Shown here: in pieces, positions 27,721 to 40,681 of the stretch
Layout of the letters: every line of letters begins with the position of its first letter
How positions within the stretch are numbered: position 1 is the first letter of the stretch
Assembly (NCBI GenBank): GCA_028023455.1
Contig: JAQFVV010000031.1
Coordinates: forward strand, 9,100,093 to 9,164,092
DNA: 64,000 nt
Reading direction: 5' to 3'
Origin: Epiperipatus broadwayi
Lineage: Eukaryota > Onychophora > Udeonychophora > Euonychophora > Peripatidae
Notes under the pieces: model-generated
What the model was told of the DNA's origin: nothing
The model's database searches: none
The model's input: only the letters and a program-made list of their open reading frames with translations
Position numbers and translations under genes: made by a program

Positions 27721-30700
27721 AACACCAGGGATGATAAAACAACCCAAAATAATAAACAAAATTCAATTCCAATTAGAGTGATCTTACTAATCCACAAGAA
27801 AAGTCTGTTTTACTTTCTTATTCTATATTCTAAAACATATACAAACTCGTCATATGAATCCTTTGAACATCCAATAATATGAAAGTTTTTAAAAGAATCA
27901 CATAAATATTTATTATCATGTTGTGTTATATTACTAGTATAAAATTATAATATGCATATTCCCAAAATAAATTCTAATCTCATAAATTTAAAGTGTTGTA
28001 TAAATGTGTTTGCATATAATTTTACATTTAAACTTCCATACATTATAATTCATAGGCAATCTCAAAAAAGAAAAACAAAATATACATCATAAAAATATAT
28101 CAATATTCATTAACTATTACCAAGTGATATTGACTTGTCATCACCTTGCAATCTTTGGTTTTCCATCAATTAGATACAACATTCCATACATGAAAAATAC
28201 ATTCATACCTTTATTTAAATGTTCTTATTTAAATTATTAAATTACTCTACTATAAGATTCTAATATTATTAATAAATTAATATTCATGTTCCTAATCTTA
28301 TAAAATAATATTACATTTTAAAAAATAAATGAGTCAAAACTATATTTACTTATTCTTCAGCTGAGACAAAATTTTCTTTATAAAGTTCAAAAATGTTTTT
28401 ATTTTTTCGAGAGTTTTTTTTATTTAAATGTTCTCTTCAAGAGTTATTCTACAACTCCCCCATTGCCACGATGACAAACAAAACAAAGCTGTTTTCTGCG
28501 GTGAGTGTTATACTCCTTCCGGTACGAAAAACCTCAGATTTTTTTTTAAAAAAAGAGAATAAAAAATAATACGTCTTTTAAAATCTTGAAAAATTAAATA
28601 AAATAATCATCAATCTGTCCTGGAAAAGTTTTATAGAATAATAATTTATGTTTCTATTGTCCAGAATGATGACTATTAAAAACATAATAAAATCATAACT
28701 TTTAAAATAATTCCATGAAGCTTCTATACTATAGTATTCCTTGTCGGCCTGGTGATGCATCAAATTCCATTGACTTAACTCAAACTATCCAGATAAGCTT
28801 TTTGTGCAATATAAATTATTTTCCATAATTCTATACTTTCATTTATTTATATATTCCTTTTCTTTTTAGATTTCTTCTTTTAGTAAAATTTATTAACATT
28901 TATTATCTACTTTCAGCAGTTTCATTATTATCTTAAAATTATTCATTTTTAAATATTAGCAAAAAAATGTGTATAACCCTCTATCATTCAGGTTTTATAC
29001 ATATCCTTTTCTAAATATTTCCTCAGTCTTCAGTTAAAATAATTACTTGCAAATATTTTAGATGTTTCCTTCAAAAAGGATATAACATTTATTTCTTTAG
29101 CATTGTTTTCCATAAAATTATATAATACTTTTGTCATATCACTTGTTAATCTTGGACAAGCCTATTTTGCTGTTATATAAAAAATAATACGTAATTTACT
29201 TTTAATTGGCAAATAGCTTTTCTATTAAACTTCTTGTACAATGTCCACAATAATAAATTTACTTGCTGGAATAGTCCTCTTATTTAATACTATTAATATT
29301 ACATTCATAATTATTATATTTGTCTTTAAAATTTCCATTAAATACGTTTTACTTATCGGCATTCTCATATTTTTATTGTGAAGTACATTATATTTCGGAT
29401 GAATACTCCTGACAAAGAACTTTAAAAATTAGCAATGCATATTAAAATGAAGTTATTAAATATATTTTATATTACACTCTCTTTGCAAATACTTTATAAT
29501 AAATGTCCTATTAGTTTTGCAAATAAATTGTATGAGAGCACTAAAAAATTGACTAAATAATAAAAATTAAAAATTACTATCACATCAATCACCAACACAT
29601 TTTAATCACCCTGATACCCCCCATGCAATCGGTATTTATATCCTAGAAAATACATCATTCTATTGGTTGATTCTTACTTTTCATTTGATACCAAATTTGC
29701 ATAATGTTACAGACTTACACAATTAAATTTCAAAATAAAAATAATATGATGTATTATAACTTTAAAATATTATTTAAAATATCAATTCCAAATCAATTAT
29801 TACTTTACTAAATTAATTAAACATTTAAAATAACTTTTAAAACAACATTTAATAAATTTTATCCCACTTTTAATATTTAATTTATCTATTTTATTTTTAA
29901 AAAATATTTAATTTTCATTAACTGTATTCGTCTTTATTACATTATTTAAACATTTATAATGTCTAACTAAATATTTGCTTTTATGATAAGTAATAATTAT
30001 ATCCAACTCTATAATGCAATTTTAGAAATATTTTGAACTTTACTAATCTAAACACTAGCAAGCATGTGTGTATAATCATATATTATACAAATCACATGAC
30101 TGATATAACCAAGACAGACAGTATCCAATTTTCTGTCTGGGAATAAATAATAAATTGCAACACTTGTTGTATTAAATAAAATAATACAATACAAAATTTG
30201 GAAGAATAATTTAGAAAATATAGAATTAAATATAACTTTCACTGTCATAAAACTTACTTTTAAAATATATGATATTAATTATAATTATTAAATATAATTT
30301 ATAAAAATAATTATAACATTTATTTAATTTTATGTTTAGGACTATTAAAATTGAACTTTTTAAACATACTTTAAATATTTATAGCTGTGTTATTTATTAT
30401 GGCCAGCTTTTACAGCCATATGAAATGATAGTTTTAGCTTTATTTAACTGTTCTTAAATGATTTATCATTATTTTATGCATTACATAAATTCATTTAGCT
30501 TTAAATTGTACTTTAAGATATTATTAACAAAATATAACTAACACACCAAGAGAACATATTCTAAAATTTAAAATTTTTGGTAATTTACTGTGATGAGCTG
30601 ATTCTGACCTATAGAAAAGGGCACAATATATATACACATACAATCAGGGTTCAGCTTATATTAGGACAGCAAATCTGCAAACATTAATGGACAGGCTTCA

Positions 30701-31135
30701 ATCTTCACCACTCTCCAACTCTTCAAACATCTATATCATTAAAAACCTGCCGATCTTCATGTATAATGTTAATTTAATTTATTATGTGTATCCTGCATTG
30801 TCAGTCTGAATTGAAAATCAGATGGCTTCTGAAATTGGTATCAGGAATGGGACTGCATTTGAAGTTCTATTTGGTCAAATTAATTTGAAAATAGGAAATA
30901 AGAGACAATATAAAAGAAATCTAATGGACTCCTGATAACAGACAAGTACCTTCAATTCTGTTACATTTAATATATTTTAACGGATTATTTACTATTTATA
31001 TATATTGCATACAAAATTAAATAAAACAATTAAAGTATCCCTAATTATAGACTAACATTTATTAAACTATTTTTGTACGATTTAGTTAAATCTTGCAAAA
31101 TTGTAACATTTAATAAAAGAGTCATTATTATTTCA
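27721..31135. other. AT-rich non-coding stretch
   Basis: No supported gene on either strand. Minus-strand frames near 28.6-28.8 and 30.0-30.2 kb have low-complexity hydrophobic composition and no recognisable domain. Confidence 0.5.
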
Positions 31136-31690
31136 TTATTTTTATTTATTTCATGGCTGTGTATTATTGATAGATCATGAAATTTTCGAGCATTGTTGCA
31201 TTATTACAGTATTGCCACCAAAAATAAATCAAAGTAAACAAAATAGAACACTTATAATTTCATAACAACACAGCCATTTTATTTTTCCATACTAGTGATT
31301 GTTAAAAGGTCTAATTGATAAATGTTAGCTACAAGAAAATAACAGAATATTTTATTAATCATCCTAAATAAAAACAATAAAAATGTATTCACTTTGAAGA
31401 AAACCCAAAACAGATGCCCATACCATGTTCATATAACTATTGATGCTGTGACAGCAACCAGCTCTAGTGATGCTTCTAAAAAGTATTAATAAAAGCAAAT
31501 GGATGTCAGCAGAACTTGCAGAAATTAATAAAATATAGCATAAGTCACAAGCATATGTCACACTGTCATAATTAGCAGAGACTTTGATAAGATCTTAAGC
31601 ATTACTTATAATTCTCTTTAAAATGGTTGAATCAGTTGTATTTATATAATAATTATGCAAAATATTGAATGATTGTCGTATGATAGATAT
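31136..31690 (+). repeat. Direct repeat, copy 1 (paired with 33755-34465)
   Basis: Anchors shared in order with copy 2 are CAACACAGCCATTTTATTTTT (31265), AACAGAATATTTTATTA (31341), AACAATAAAAATGTATTCA (31373), TGACAGCAACCAG and AATATTGAATGATTGT (31661). The copies have diverged considerably. This is either an old segmental duplication or two copies of an unnamed dispersed repeat. Confidence 0.8.
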
Positions 31691-31714
31691 TTATTTTTCC
31701 ATATGTCATAGCAT

Positions 31715-31805
31715 CGGCCAAGAAGTGAACATGCCGGGAAGCAAACCCGCAACAACTGTCTGCAAGCAACTGTTTGCTTGTAAGGCTGCTGTGCTAAACT
31801 CTCAG
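31715..31805 (-). repeat. Possible tRNA-derived SINE head
   Basis: On the minus strand TAGCTGAGAG fits a pol III A box and GGGTTTGCTTCCCGG fits a B box, but they are separated by more than usual (about 60 nt). Other parts of a tRNA cloverleaf were not found. A 13-nt inverted repeat (GCAACTGTTTGC) overlaps it. Confidence 0.35.
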
Positions 31806-31905
31806 CTAACAACACTTGACTTATTTGTAAGTGTTAATTTAACATTCTTTCTTCTTGTGGTATAACAGTGCTTATGGACTAACTGCCACTATGTATATGT
31901 ATATT

Positions 31906-31980
31906 GAGAGTGAGTAAAAGAGAGAGAGAGAGAGCGAGAGAGAGAGAGAAAGTGAGTGAGAGAATGAGAGTGAAATAGAG
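31906..31980. repeat. (GA)n microsatellite, imperfect
   Basis: AG units with occasional C, T or A interruptions. The Ser/Leu-rich frame on the minus strand is an artefact of it. Confidence 0.9.
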
Positions 31981-33556
31981 AAATAATAAAAAAATATCCA
32001 AGGACAGATTAATAATTGTAATAACAATAAATAAAATAGCAAGCATTACAGAAAATATTAAATACTCCATATATAATTATTGAGAATAATCCCGGTGTTA
32101 ATGCTAAACTATTTTCAAATATGGACTCTAATATATTTATATATTTATTGCAAAGAGAGCTGCACTGATTTTTTAACCATGTGACGTGATTTAATTTTTA
32201 AAAAATTGGGAAGTATTTTTAGATAGTTAGTTTTCTAATCATTTTTTCTGCTGAAGAATTTTAATTTGCTTTCACAAATGACTGTCATAAAACTCGTAAT
32301 TTGGTTTTGGTATATCATATCTATACATTGTAAGAAATTTTTATTATTTAAATATAAAGTGATTGATTATATAAAACTTAATACTGAAATTAACTTAAAT
32401 AGATAATGAAATTTCAGAAACAAAAACTGTGGGTGATAAAAATGATATTAAAAACAAAAAATAACTATATTTGAATATAACAAAACAACTATAATTAATT
32501 TCAAGTCAAGGCGAAGTAAAAGATTAAAAAAAAATTGATTAAAGTATATATTCTAATAAATATATGCTGGAATAGTGGGAAACATACATTTATTGTTCCA
32601 TATTGAATGACAATTTTCTATAATAAAAATTTACTGGCAAAAGGGACTATATCATCTTCTTCCAGGGCCATGAATTAAAAACACTTGATTAATTAAATAA
32701 GATTTAATATATAAACAAAGGAAGTAAATCATTCTCTTTCTAGCTGTTAGTAAAATGTACTCGAAGTCAGAGCTGGAAGATTAGATAGATTCATAATATT
32801 TTTAATTCTTCATTTAACATTTAGAATGCTTTTAATTGATAACCTGAGGGATCGGAGATTTGTTTACATATCCATTGAGGTATGTTTAATTATGTGTGTG
32901 TGTGAAGAAAATAATGATCTGGACCAAATTATGAGTGTGGTTCAGCATGAAATCATTTATCTTTATCACATTTATGTAGGTCATGTGTATTGTTTGCATA
33001 AGATGGAATGAATAACTATATGAAGCTTGAAAGTCTGAGTTCAAATTCCTTCTAATTACAAAAAAAAAAAATAAAGTTTAATAATAGTTAATAAAGTGGA
33101 GAAAAAAGTATTAATTGATTTTTTTTAGTTTTTTCATAAAATAATTTTATTCTGTTTCCTATACATATTTTAAAAAGAATTTATTTTCTCTGTCTTAAAC
33201 AATAGCATTCTTACTAAAAAAAAGAATATTGTCCGTACTCAGAACTTCTAGCAAGGGTTAACCACTAATGACAAAATAAATGTCACAGAAAAACTACGCT
33301 GCAGCATTTCAATTTGGATTTTGATGAATCCATTTGAAGACTTGAAATCAGAGACAATGACATATTCAAATCACTTTGGGACAATTTTAAAATTTTTTGG
33401 TCTCCAGAACCTAAATTTTCAATGTTTTTCCTACACATTTTTTAAAAAAAAAAGAAATTTAAAAAAATATATTGGTTCCAGATAACTGGAAAGTACTGAA
33501 TTAAATTATGATAATGGTAAATAATAGACAATAATAATAATAAAGAATATTTGAAG

Positions 33557-33609
33557 TTGTTGATTGTTATTGATATTTGGGATTGTCTAAGTGTTGCCTG
33601 GTTTTTAAT
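33557..33609 (+). repeat. Single arm of the hairpin family found at 63709-63819
   Basis: TTGTTGATTGTTATTGATAT, GGGATTGTCTAAGTGTTG and CTGGTTTTTAAT match the right arm of the hairpin at 63.7 kb almost base for base. The complementary left arm is absent here. Confidence 0.85.
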
Positions 33610-33754
33610 GATTAATAAACATTGCATAATAAACACAAAATCAGCTAATATTGGTCTATATAGAAAAATCATGTGGTACCTGCTTTACGCCCAGTAAATT
33701 CTCTTGATAACAATATTAGTGTAATCAAAAGTACTTTGGCTTGAACTTTTATAT

Positions 33755-34465
33755 TATTCAGTGGCAGCCAATGAAATTTTTAAATAGGACTGCTTTATTA
33801 TGGTTTAGCAACCAATAAGTAATTATACAAGCATACAAAACAGAGCGTTTCTAATTTCACAACCACACAATCATTTTATTTTTACATATCAATTATTGTT
33901 AAAAATTCTAATCTATTTTTTTATTATTTTTACTAACAGTTGTTTGACAAGTAATAATATCTGGAGTAGAATGACTTTTAATTTCTATTGTTCCATATAA
34001 TGACAATTGGAAAAATGTAATTTCTTTTATATATTGTACTCTAATACATATTGTCATAAATATTTAAAATAATATTTCTTTTATTAATTGCTATATTTTT
34101 CTGCCATAAATATTTTTGTTTTATATTAATTACAAGAAGAAAAAAACAGAATATTTTATTACTCGTCCTAAATGAAAACAATAAAAATCTATTTGTGTTG
34201 AAGAGAAACCACAATAGGTAAACATACTGTGGTCAAATAACTATTGCCGCAGCAACAATGAAAAAATCCAATGGAATTTGTTAAGCGTGTAGATTAATGA
34301 AAATGAAGTTCAGCAAAACTTGCTAAAAATAATCAAATATGGTGTTTCTGACATTGTCCTAATTAGCAAAGTTTTAAATAGAGCATCGCTTAAAATAATT
34401 CTTTTTAAAAAGTTTAATTAGTGAATTTTCATAATAATTAAGCAAAATATTAAACGATTGTTATA
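33755..34465 (+). repeat. Direct repeat, copy 2 (paired with 31136-31690)
   Basis: Shared anchors are CACAACCACACAATCATTTTA (33861), AACAGAATATTTTATTACTC (34146), AATAACTATTG (34237), GTCCTAATTAGCAAAG (34356) and AATATTAAACGATTGTTAT (34446). It lies 2.6-2.8 kb from copy 1, in the same orientation. Confidence 0.8.
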
Positions 34466-34718
34466 TATTTTTAAGCTTATATTGAATAATTAATCACTTC
34501 TAAAAGTACTGACAAGTCGCCATTGATATTATCACTAGTTAGTACTTACTGTTACTAAAATTTTAAAAGTGTTATGTATACTATATATTTGGAGAAAATT
34601 GTAAAATTATGAACTCGTAGTGAATTATATATATATATGATGAAAATTACCCCAAATGCAGAACTCAATCAGACTAGCCAAGAAAATAAACTCTAAACAC
34701 TACCAATGGTTTCACTGC

Positions 34719-34754
<36 letters not shown>

Positions 34755-34777
34755 TATATATATATTGTAGTCTTTAG

Positions 34778-34817
<40 letters not shown>

Positions 34818-36141
34818 AAGAAACAAAGATTGCCTTGACAACAGATTGTATATTCTATGGTTTATGTAAACTTGGACTGGTATAATGGATATTATAAATA
34901 CAGTATGTATGTATATGTGTACTGAGAATCTTCGAGGATAAAAACAGCAATGAGAATGACATCTGCAACAGAGAGAACGTTATAAACATGAATAAATCAA
35001 AATGATGGAATTTTGTAAAATCAAGACTTTCTTTGATTATAATTAAAGAATGAAGTAGAAATATAATTAACAATTTTTCTCTTTTATAAAATGGATGTGT
35101 TAATTGTATTTCACAAACCAATGTAGAGAGAAAATATATATATATAACAAAATATGCTAGCAGAATATTTAATAATGAGAGCTTTCAGATTTTAAAAAAA
35201 AGTCAGAAAGTTTAATTGAAATAAAAAAAATTGTTTTTTATTGGGAAAAAGTAAACCCTTAGGCCAAGTCAGAAATTCACGCTTATGATATTTTTGAAGA
35301 CAGCATTCTTTATAAAAAAAAACAACCTTATGATGACATTAAGATATTTAAAAAAAATTTCAGCTAAATTAGATAAAATATTTGTATAAACATTTCTCAT
35401 TAAAAGAAATCTTTATATTTTAAGTTTACATCTTTATATATTTTAAGATAAAATTGTCTAAATTAACTCACTTTTCAACATTCTTTTTTATGGATAAATA
35501 GGTAAGAAATAAAACGACACTCACCAGCCTTACAAATTTCCAATTAGTGAGGATTTTTATTTTCGCTATATGGCTGAAAGTGAATTTACTGACCAATAAT
35601 TTAATTGATAGACATATTGCTCATATAATCAATATTTTAAAATTCTTATTTTACTTGGTAAACTTTTCACTTGTAAGAATTCCCTAGTTTATTCAAATTC
35701 AAACTCTGAGTCTCAACATTATAAGAGAAAGATATTCTAATGACAGGATAGAGCAGCTTGATTTATATGTGTGTATACATTAATAAACATAGTGCTCAAT
35801 TATCAGTAAAGAAATGAGAGTTGACCAACGTCCACAGGCTACCAGAAGATAAATTTTACACATCCACATTTCGTATTTCATTAGCAATTTTTCAGCCAAT
35901 AAAAGTTAGTCAGCTCTTACTTATGTACTTATGAAACATTTGCTCCAACTTAGCATTCAATAATATGAATAATAAAATAATGAAACACATTCTTACTAGG
36001 TTACCCTTGGTTACAAAAAAGATTGTCATGAACAATTAAAGCAATAGAAAATATTAGTGAATCTATAATACTTTAAATATTTTTTGAAAGATATATTTAT
36101 TAAACAAATAAATTTTTATTTAACAAAGTATAAAATTCTTT
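34466..36141. other. AT-rich non-coding stretch with (TA)n tracts
   Basis: (TA)n tracts at 34724-34766 and 34781-34811 flank a short unique phrase (TTGTAGTCTTTAGTGAATA). No supported gene. Confidence 0.55.
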
Positions 36142-36378
36142 ATAAACAGTGAGGATTGCCAATTCCTCTACAAGTTTTATGATAAATGCTTAGCCAGAGC
36201 CAGCACTTAAAATATCTCTGCCAGGAACCCCTCCTCATACCCCTGACCATGGTTTCATGCTTTGGCACTCCTCAGAGAGGTGTCAGGGTAGGTTCCTGAC
36301 AGAGATATTTTAAGTGCTGGCTCTGGCTAAGCATTTATCATAAAGCTTGTAGAGGAATTGGCAATCTTCACTGTTTAT
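36142..36378. repeat. Near-perfect long hairpin
   Basis: Left arm 36142-36230 and right arm 36290-36378 differ at only about three positions over 89 bp. The inner part (36231-36289) pairs further, with CCCTGAC facing GTCAGGG, leaving a small loop around TGGTTTCATGC. Arms include GCCAGAGCCAGCACTTAAAA. It is less AT-rich than its surroundings. It is non-coding and could be a recent foldback/MITE insertion or, if transcribed, a long dsRNA stem. Confidence 0.9.
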
Positions 36379-37348
36379 AACTTACAAGCTTAAGAGATAG
36401 GGTCATGTGATCTATGACTCATTTTGACTATAAAATTCTTTGTTTTAAAATATTTTAACCAACATTTACACAATCTATATGTAAATACAAACAATCACAA
36501 TGGGTATATATGCTAGATGAGCACATCAATAACCAGAATAGTTCTTTGGCATGCATGCTGATTGTAGTATATTCTTATGATGCTACATATGTCTTGTGGA
36601 AACCCTTCTGCATTAATTTGTCAAATAATACATAGCACTTTTTTTCCTAAAGTGTATTTAACATATTTGTCAATTTTTGTAATGGCTGAAAAGTTGGAAT
36701 GTTGTGACAATTTTTTTGTATTAGGAAAAACAGTTGCAGTGCTTGAAGCAGATTATAAACAAGCTGATCTAGAAAACCACAAGTGTATGATAGGTTTAAT
36801 GGAAATGTCAAATTCATCAAAGTCCCTACAAAGCACGGTGGGTAAAGTTCTGTCAAAAACAATGCTGACAATTTCTTTTTTATCAAATGAAATTTTTCTT
36901 TCAGAATTAGTCTCTTATAGTCAGTCATTTTATCAGCAAGTTCTGAATGTTTACATGATGCAGTAGAATACAAATATTCAATTTTGTGGCAAAGAGTGGA
37001 GTGCAAGCTTCATCATGATAGAGCATCAGTATTTAAATCAATGAGTGTGAAACCATTTTTAATTAATTTAGCATAACCCAGATTATCTATCAGAAATATT
37101 CACTTAATGTCAATCTCTGTGATATTTTTTGATTCTCTGAAATAAAACCATACCTAAATAATTTTTTTTTGAAAACTTGTGATGAAAACAAAATGATGTA
37201 GGCATTGAAAGACATCCCTTTTGCATGTGTATCCTACTTCAAAATGTAAAAAAAAAAAAAAAACTTTGAGACCAGTGTATTGCATCAAATGAACAAAATT
37301 TGAAAGATTGATGTTATAATACTTAAAAAATAAATAAGCAATTGTCAA
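36379..37348. other. Non-coding stretch with two opposed frames
   Basis: A plus-strand frame (36577-36966, 129 codons) and an overlapping minus-strand frame (37006-36647, 119 codons) are both open. Neither shows a domain I recognise, and no splice context favours one. This could be a decayed transposon gene; neither is called. Confidence 0.3.
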
Positions 37349-37440
37349 GCGTTGGTGGGTTGCTGGTTAGTGGAGCTGCTTTCCAGGTAGTTGTCCCAGG
37401 TTCACTTCCGGGTGATGCTTTGACATATGGAAAATAAAAA
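37349..37440 (+). repeat. tRNA-derived SINE fragment
   Basis: TGCTGGTTAGTGG (37361-37373) fits a pol III A box and GGTTCACTTCC (37399-37409) a B box, spaced as in tRNAs. TCCCAGG before the B box and the following GGGTGATGC resemble a degraded T-arm and acceptor. A short (AAAAT)n-like tail follows, typical of a SINE. The cloverleaf does not close well, so it is not called a tRNA gene. Confidence 0.55.
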
Positions 37441-37685
37441 ATAAAAATAAACTAGCAATTTTTTATTATAAAATACTCATGCTTATTTCTCATTGCTCAC
37501 ATTTATTCATATTATTTGTATTTAATTTTACATTATGACTTGAGATAATGATGGTTTTTCCATCTCTTCCAGGTTCACCCCAAAATCTCCATACCATTAT
37601 AAATGTTGCCCAATTGTGGAACATTATACCTGCAGATTCTCCCTAATTAAACCCTATTTTCCATACTGTTATTATATATATATAT

Positions 37686-38070
37686 TGTAACCTCTCCCTC
37701 CTCATGGTTACTTCTCAACCTTCCGCACACACACGCAATCTGCAGAGTGGCTGGCCTTGGAATCGTTGGTGATGGGAGAACACATTATGAAATGTGCGGG
37801 CACCAAATTGCTTATAATTGAAACTTTATATATTACTTTAGTATAGGTTAATAATTGACCTAATTATCTACGTTAATACTTTATGAATGGGGTGAATAAA
37901 TAAAATTTCTAACGAATAAAACACTGAAAATGATATGAATAATAACTTCGTAATTTATTGCATCTATTGGGAGAGGAGAATCTCAATTCAACTTCCCACT
38001 GTACATTAAATCTCTCAGCTCTCTCGCCATCCATGCCTCATAAAAATCACAATTAAAATTTGAGTGAAAT
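37686..38070 (+). mobile_element. LTR-like fragment, second family (paired with 2545-2880)
   Basis: Starts TGTAACCTCTCC right after (TA)n. GCGGGCACCAAATTG, TAATTGACCTAATTA and GGGAGGAGAAT match the other copy in order. No internal coding region was recognised downstream. Confidence 0.45.
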
Positions 38071-39949
38071 TAAATTATATCATTGCCCAACATCATCATC
38101 AAAGTCCATCGCTCTACCATACTCTTGATCATACTTTTGTTTTGCAAATATTAGTAACCGATAATTATAGACTTATTTGATTTACTTTCTTATTAATTCC
38201 CATTCACCAACTCTTTTCTATTCTATGATAATCTCATCTTAGAGTTTCAGAATAGCAATGTGTGAAAACTTAAGTACTGATAAATTATTTGTGATTTACG
38301 AACTCTCCCAGTGATCACGGTTATAATCGACCTTGACTTAATTTAGCCTAGCCAATATCCACTTTCCCTATTTTAAATAAAATAAAATCTCAATTATAAA
38401 TATTTGCTTGTAAAACAACTTAAATATTTTGAGAATTTAAAATTTGATTAATAAAGATCACCTGGAAAATTATTCGAATACAGCGGACTGAGAAAGGCAT
38501 TTAGATCCACCTCTGCATTCAATATCACATGACAACCCTACTGCATATAATAAACTTTTAATTTTAGTGTTGCTAAATTTATTTGATTATAATCCACATA
38601 CTTATTATCTGAGTTTGCAGTATTTAAAATATTTTTTTTTTCTTTTAATTTTATAATGAAACTTTATATGAATCTTGAATATAATAAATTAATCTCTCAC
38701 GTACTTTATCATGATGCAGTTATAAATAATTAAAATATAATGAAATTCAAATATTAGTGTAATAATGTATGATTGGATTTCTGGAATTTGTGGAACCCAC
38801 AAAACATTGAGACACAGACAAGCCTTTTATTTAAAATTATCAAATTTTATTAACAGTAATAACTTGAACATATTTACATTATTTAAACATCTCCATAGCT
38901 TTCCCTTTTCTCGAACAACAAAAAATGTACAATATAAATAAATATTATATTATTAAAAAGATGGGATTCACAGCTGCTATGGAATTATTTTTCTCTTCTA
39001 AAAATGCTCTATTATTCAGAGTATCAGTAAGCTACAGAACATACTTAATACTATAACAAACAATTATTATAATCTACTTTTAAACTCTAACTTCTGAATT
39101 CTAATTCTATATTACCTTTCTTAGCATATGATTAATGACACTGGTTATAAAGAACTCTTTTAGCTAAGAAATAAACTTATAAATTATGTAATAGTTCGAG
39201 ATAATTAATATGCCTTGATAGACTATTTAAATTTCTAAATACACTAAAGCATTTTCTTACCCTTACATCCTTAGATAAACTATTCAAACATTAGAAAATT
39301 AGCTCTCATATGGGTCACACTTTCACATACCCACGCATATATAATATCTAATGTCCCCAACAAGAGTAATCTTTTATTTAGCTTACCAGTCCAGCGAAGA
39401 TCTACTCTGGCTGTGATTTGAAAATTCGATGCACACTGCTTGTAATATAAAATATATTTTTTTATTTTTCAAATCTGAAGTTCAAATTTTTTTAATTTTT
39501 CTGGCTCTTAATCAGCTAATATAAAGATAAGCCAGGCATGATACATCACTACAACAGATTGCACTTTAAATCTTGTATGCCATAAAAAACAATGAACTGA
39601 TTCTATGACCCTACCAGCAATATTAACAATATTTACTCTTAATATTCTTCAAAAAAATTACACCAGTAAGGAAACGAATTCAGATTCAATATAAGTGTGG
39701 GCAATGACCCATAAACAAGAGAGAATCTATTCATATGGGTTGAGATATGCTAAAACTTTTAGTCACTTTTCAGTAGTCATCCTAAGTTCCTTTCGTATTC
39801 CTGCAGTGATAATTATTCCTTAATAGTTCTGTGTGCACACATTGTCCGATAATTAATTAATCCATGGAAATTTAAAAGAATCATTTTATTAAGTAATCCC
39901 TAAGGTTTCTATATTCAGGAGTGAAGCACATTTTGTTTTCCTTATTAGA
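38071..39949. other. AT-rich non-coding stretch
   Basis: No supported gene. It may include more of the LTR-like element that begins at 37686, but no second terminal repeat was found. Confidence 0.45.
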
Positions 39950-40550
39950 ATTTGTATTACAATCATCATCAACAACTATCAGTCCACTGCAGGATGAACA
40001 TCTTCCCAAGTTTAATCCATCTTTTATTATTTTTAGCTTCTCTTCTCCACAACACCCCTGCACACTTTCTTATTTCATCCATCCATCTCACAGGTGGTCT
40101 CTTTCTGAGTCTATCACAATCTCTTGGAATCCAGTTCAAAATTTCAATTCTCCATCTATTATCATTTCTTCTAGCAATATGTCCAGCCCAACTCCACTTC
40201 AGTCCTTTAATTTTTTCAACGAGGTCAGTAACACCTGTTTGTTCTCTTACCCATACATTGTGTTTTTAATCTCTTCTTGTTATTCCCAACATGCATCTCT
40301 CTATACTTCTTTGAGTGGTCTGAAGTCTCTGTATTGCTCTTCTATTAAGTGTCCAAGTCTCAGATCCATAAGTAAGAACTGGCAAAATGCATTTATTAAA
40401 AACCTTCCTTTTCAAACATATAGGCATATTTCCTTTTAGATCAAGTTATTTCTACCAAAAGCACTCCAACCAAGTTTAATTCTATGATTAATTTCATCCA
40501 TTATGTTTCCATCTGTATTAATAATCTGACCAATATCACATTCTTTTCAG
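39950..40550 (-). pseudogene. RTE-type LINE, 3' end of RT ORF (degenerate)
   Basis: The minus-strand translation, across several frameshifts, gives the characteristic RTE C-terminal region in order: EINHRIKLGWSAFGR (about 40490), LRLGHL/TWTLNRRAIQRLQTTQ (about 40330), SIERCMLGITRRD, then LKWSWAGHIARRND (about 40190), PPVRWMDEIRK (about 40090) and a final W...L..MF..QW. The 3' end runs into TGATGATGATT, a tail type common in RTE elements. The catalytic RT core is missing, so this is a 5'-truncated dead copy. Plus-strand frames here (172 and 105 codons) are shadows. Confidence 0.85.
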
Positions 40551-40673
40551 ACATGCAAAAAACAAACCAGAAGGTTTTGTTTTTAAGATTTACACTATCC
40601 AATTATAGTATGACCGTTTAGTTAAATGAGGTGATAATTTTCTAAACATTGATTTAATTTTTATCTAATAGCT

Positions 40674-40681
40674 ACAGGTTT
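40674..40681. repeat. Target site duplication, left
   Basis: ACAGGTTT, repeated exactly at 41661-41668 on the other side of the Merlin-like element. Confidence 0.85.

Larger units (their letters stand above)
31691..33556. other. AT-rich stretch without gene
   Basis: Contains the SINE-like phrase above and a (GA)n run. No supported coding sequence. Confidence 0.5.

Noticed and set aside
36577-37006. Overlapping frames of 129 (plus) and 119 (minus) codons
   Set aside because: No recognisable domain and no evidence to prefer a strand; reported only as unexplained.
39921-40439. Plus-strand frames of 172 and 105 codons
   Set aside because: Antisense shadows of the RTE-type LINE remnant on the minus strand.
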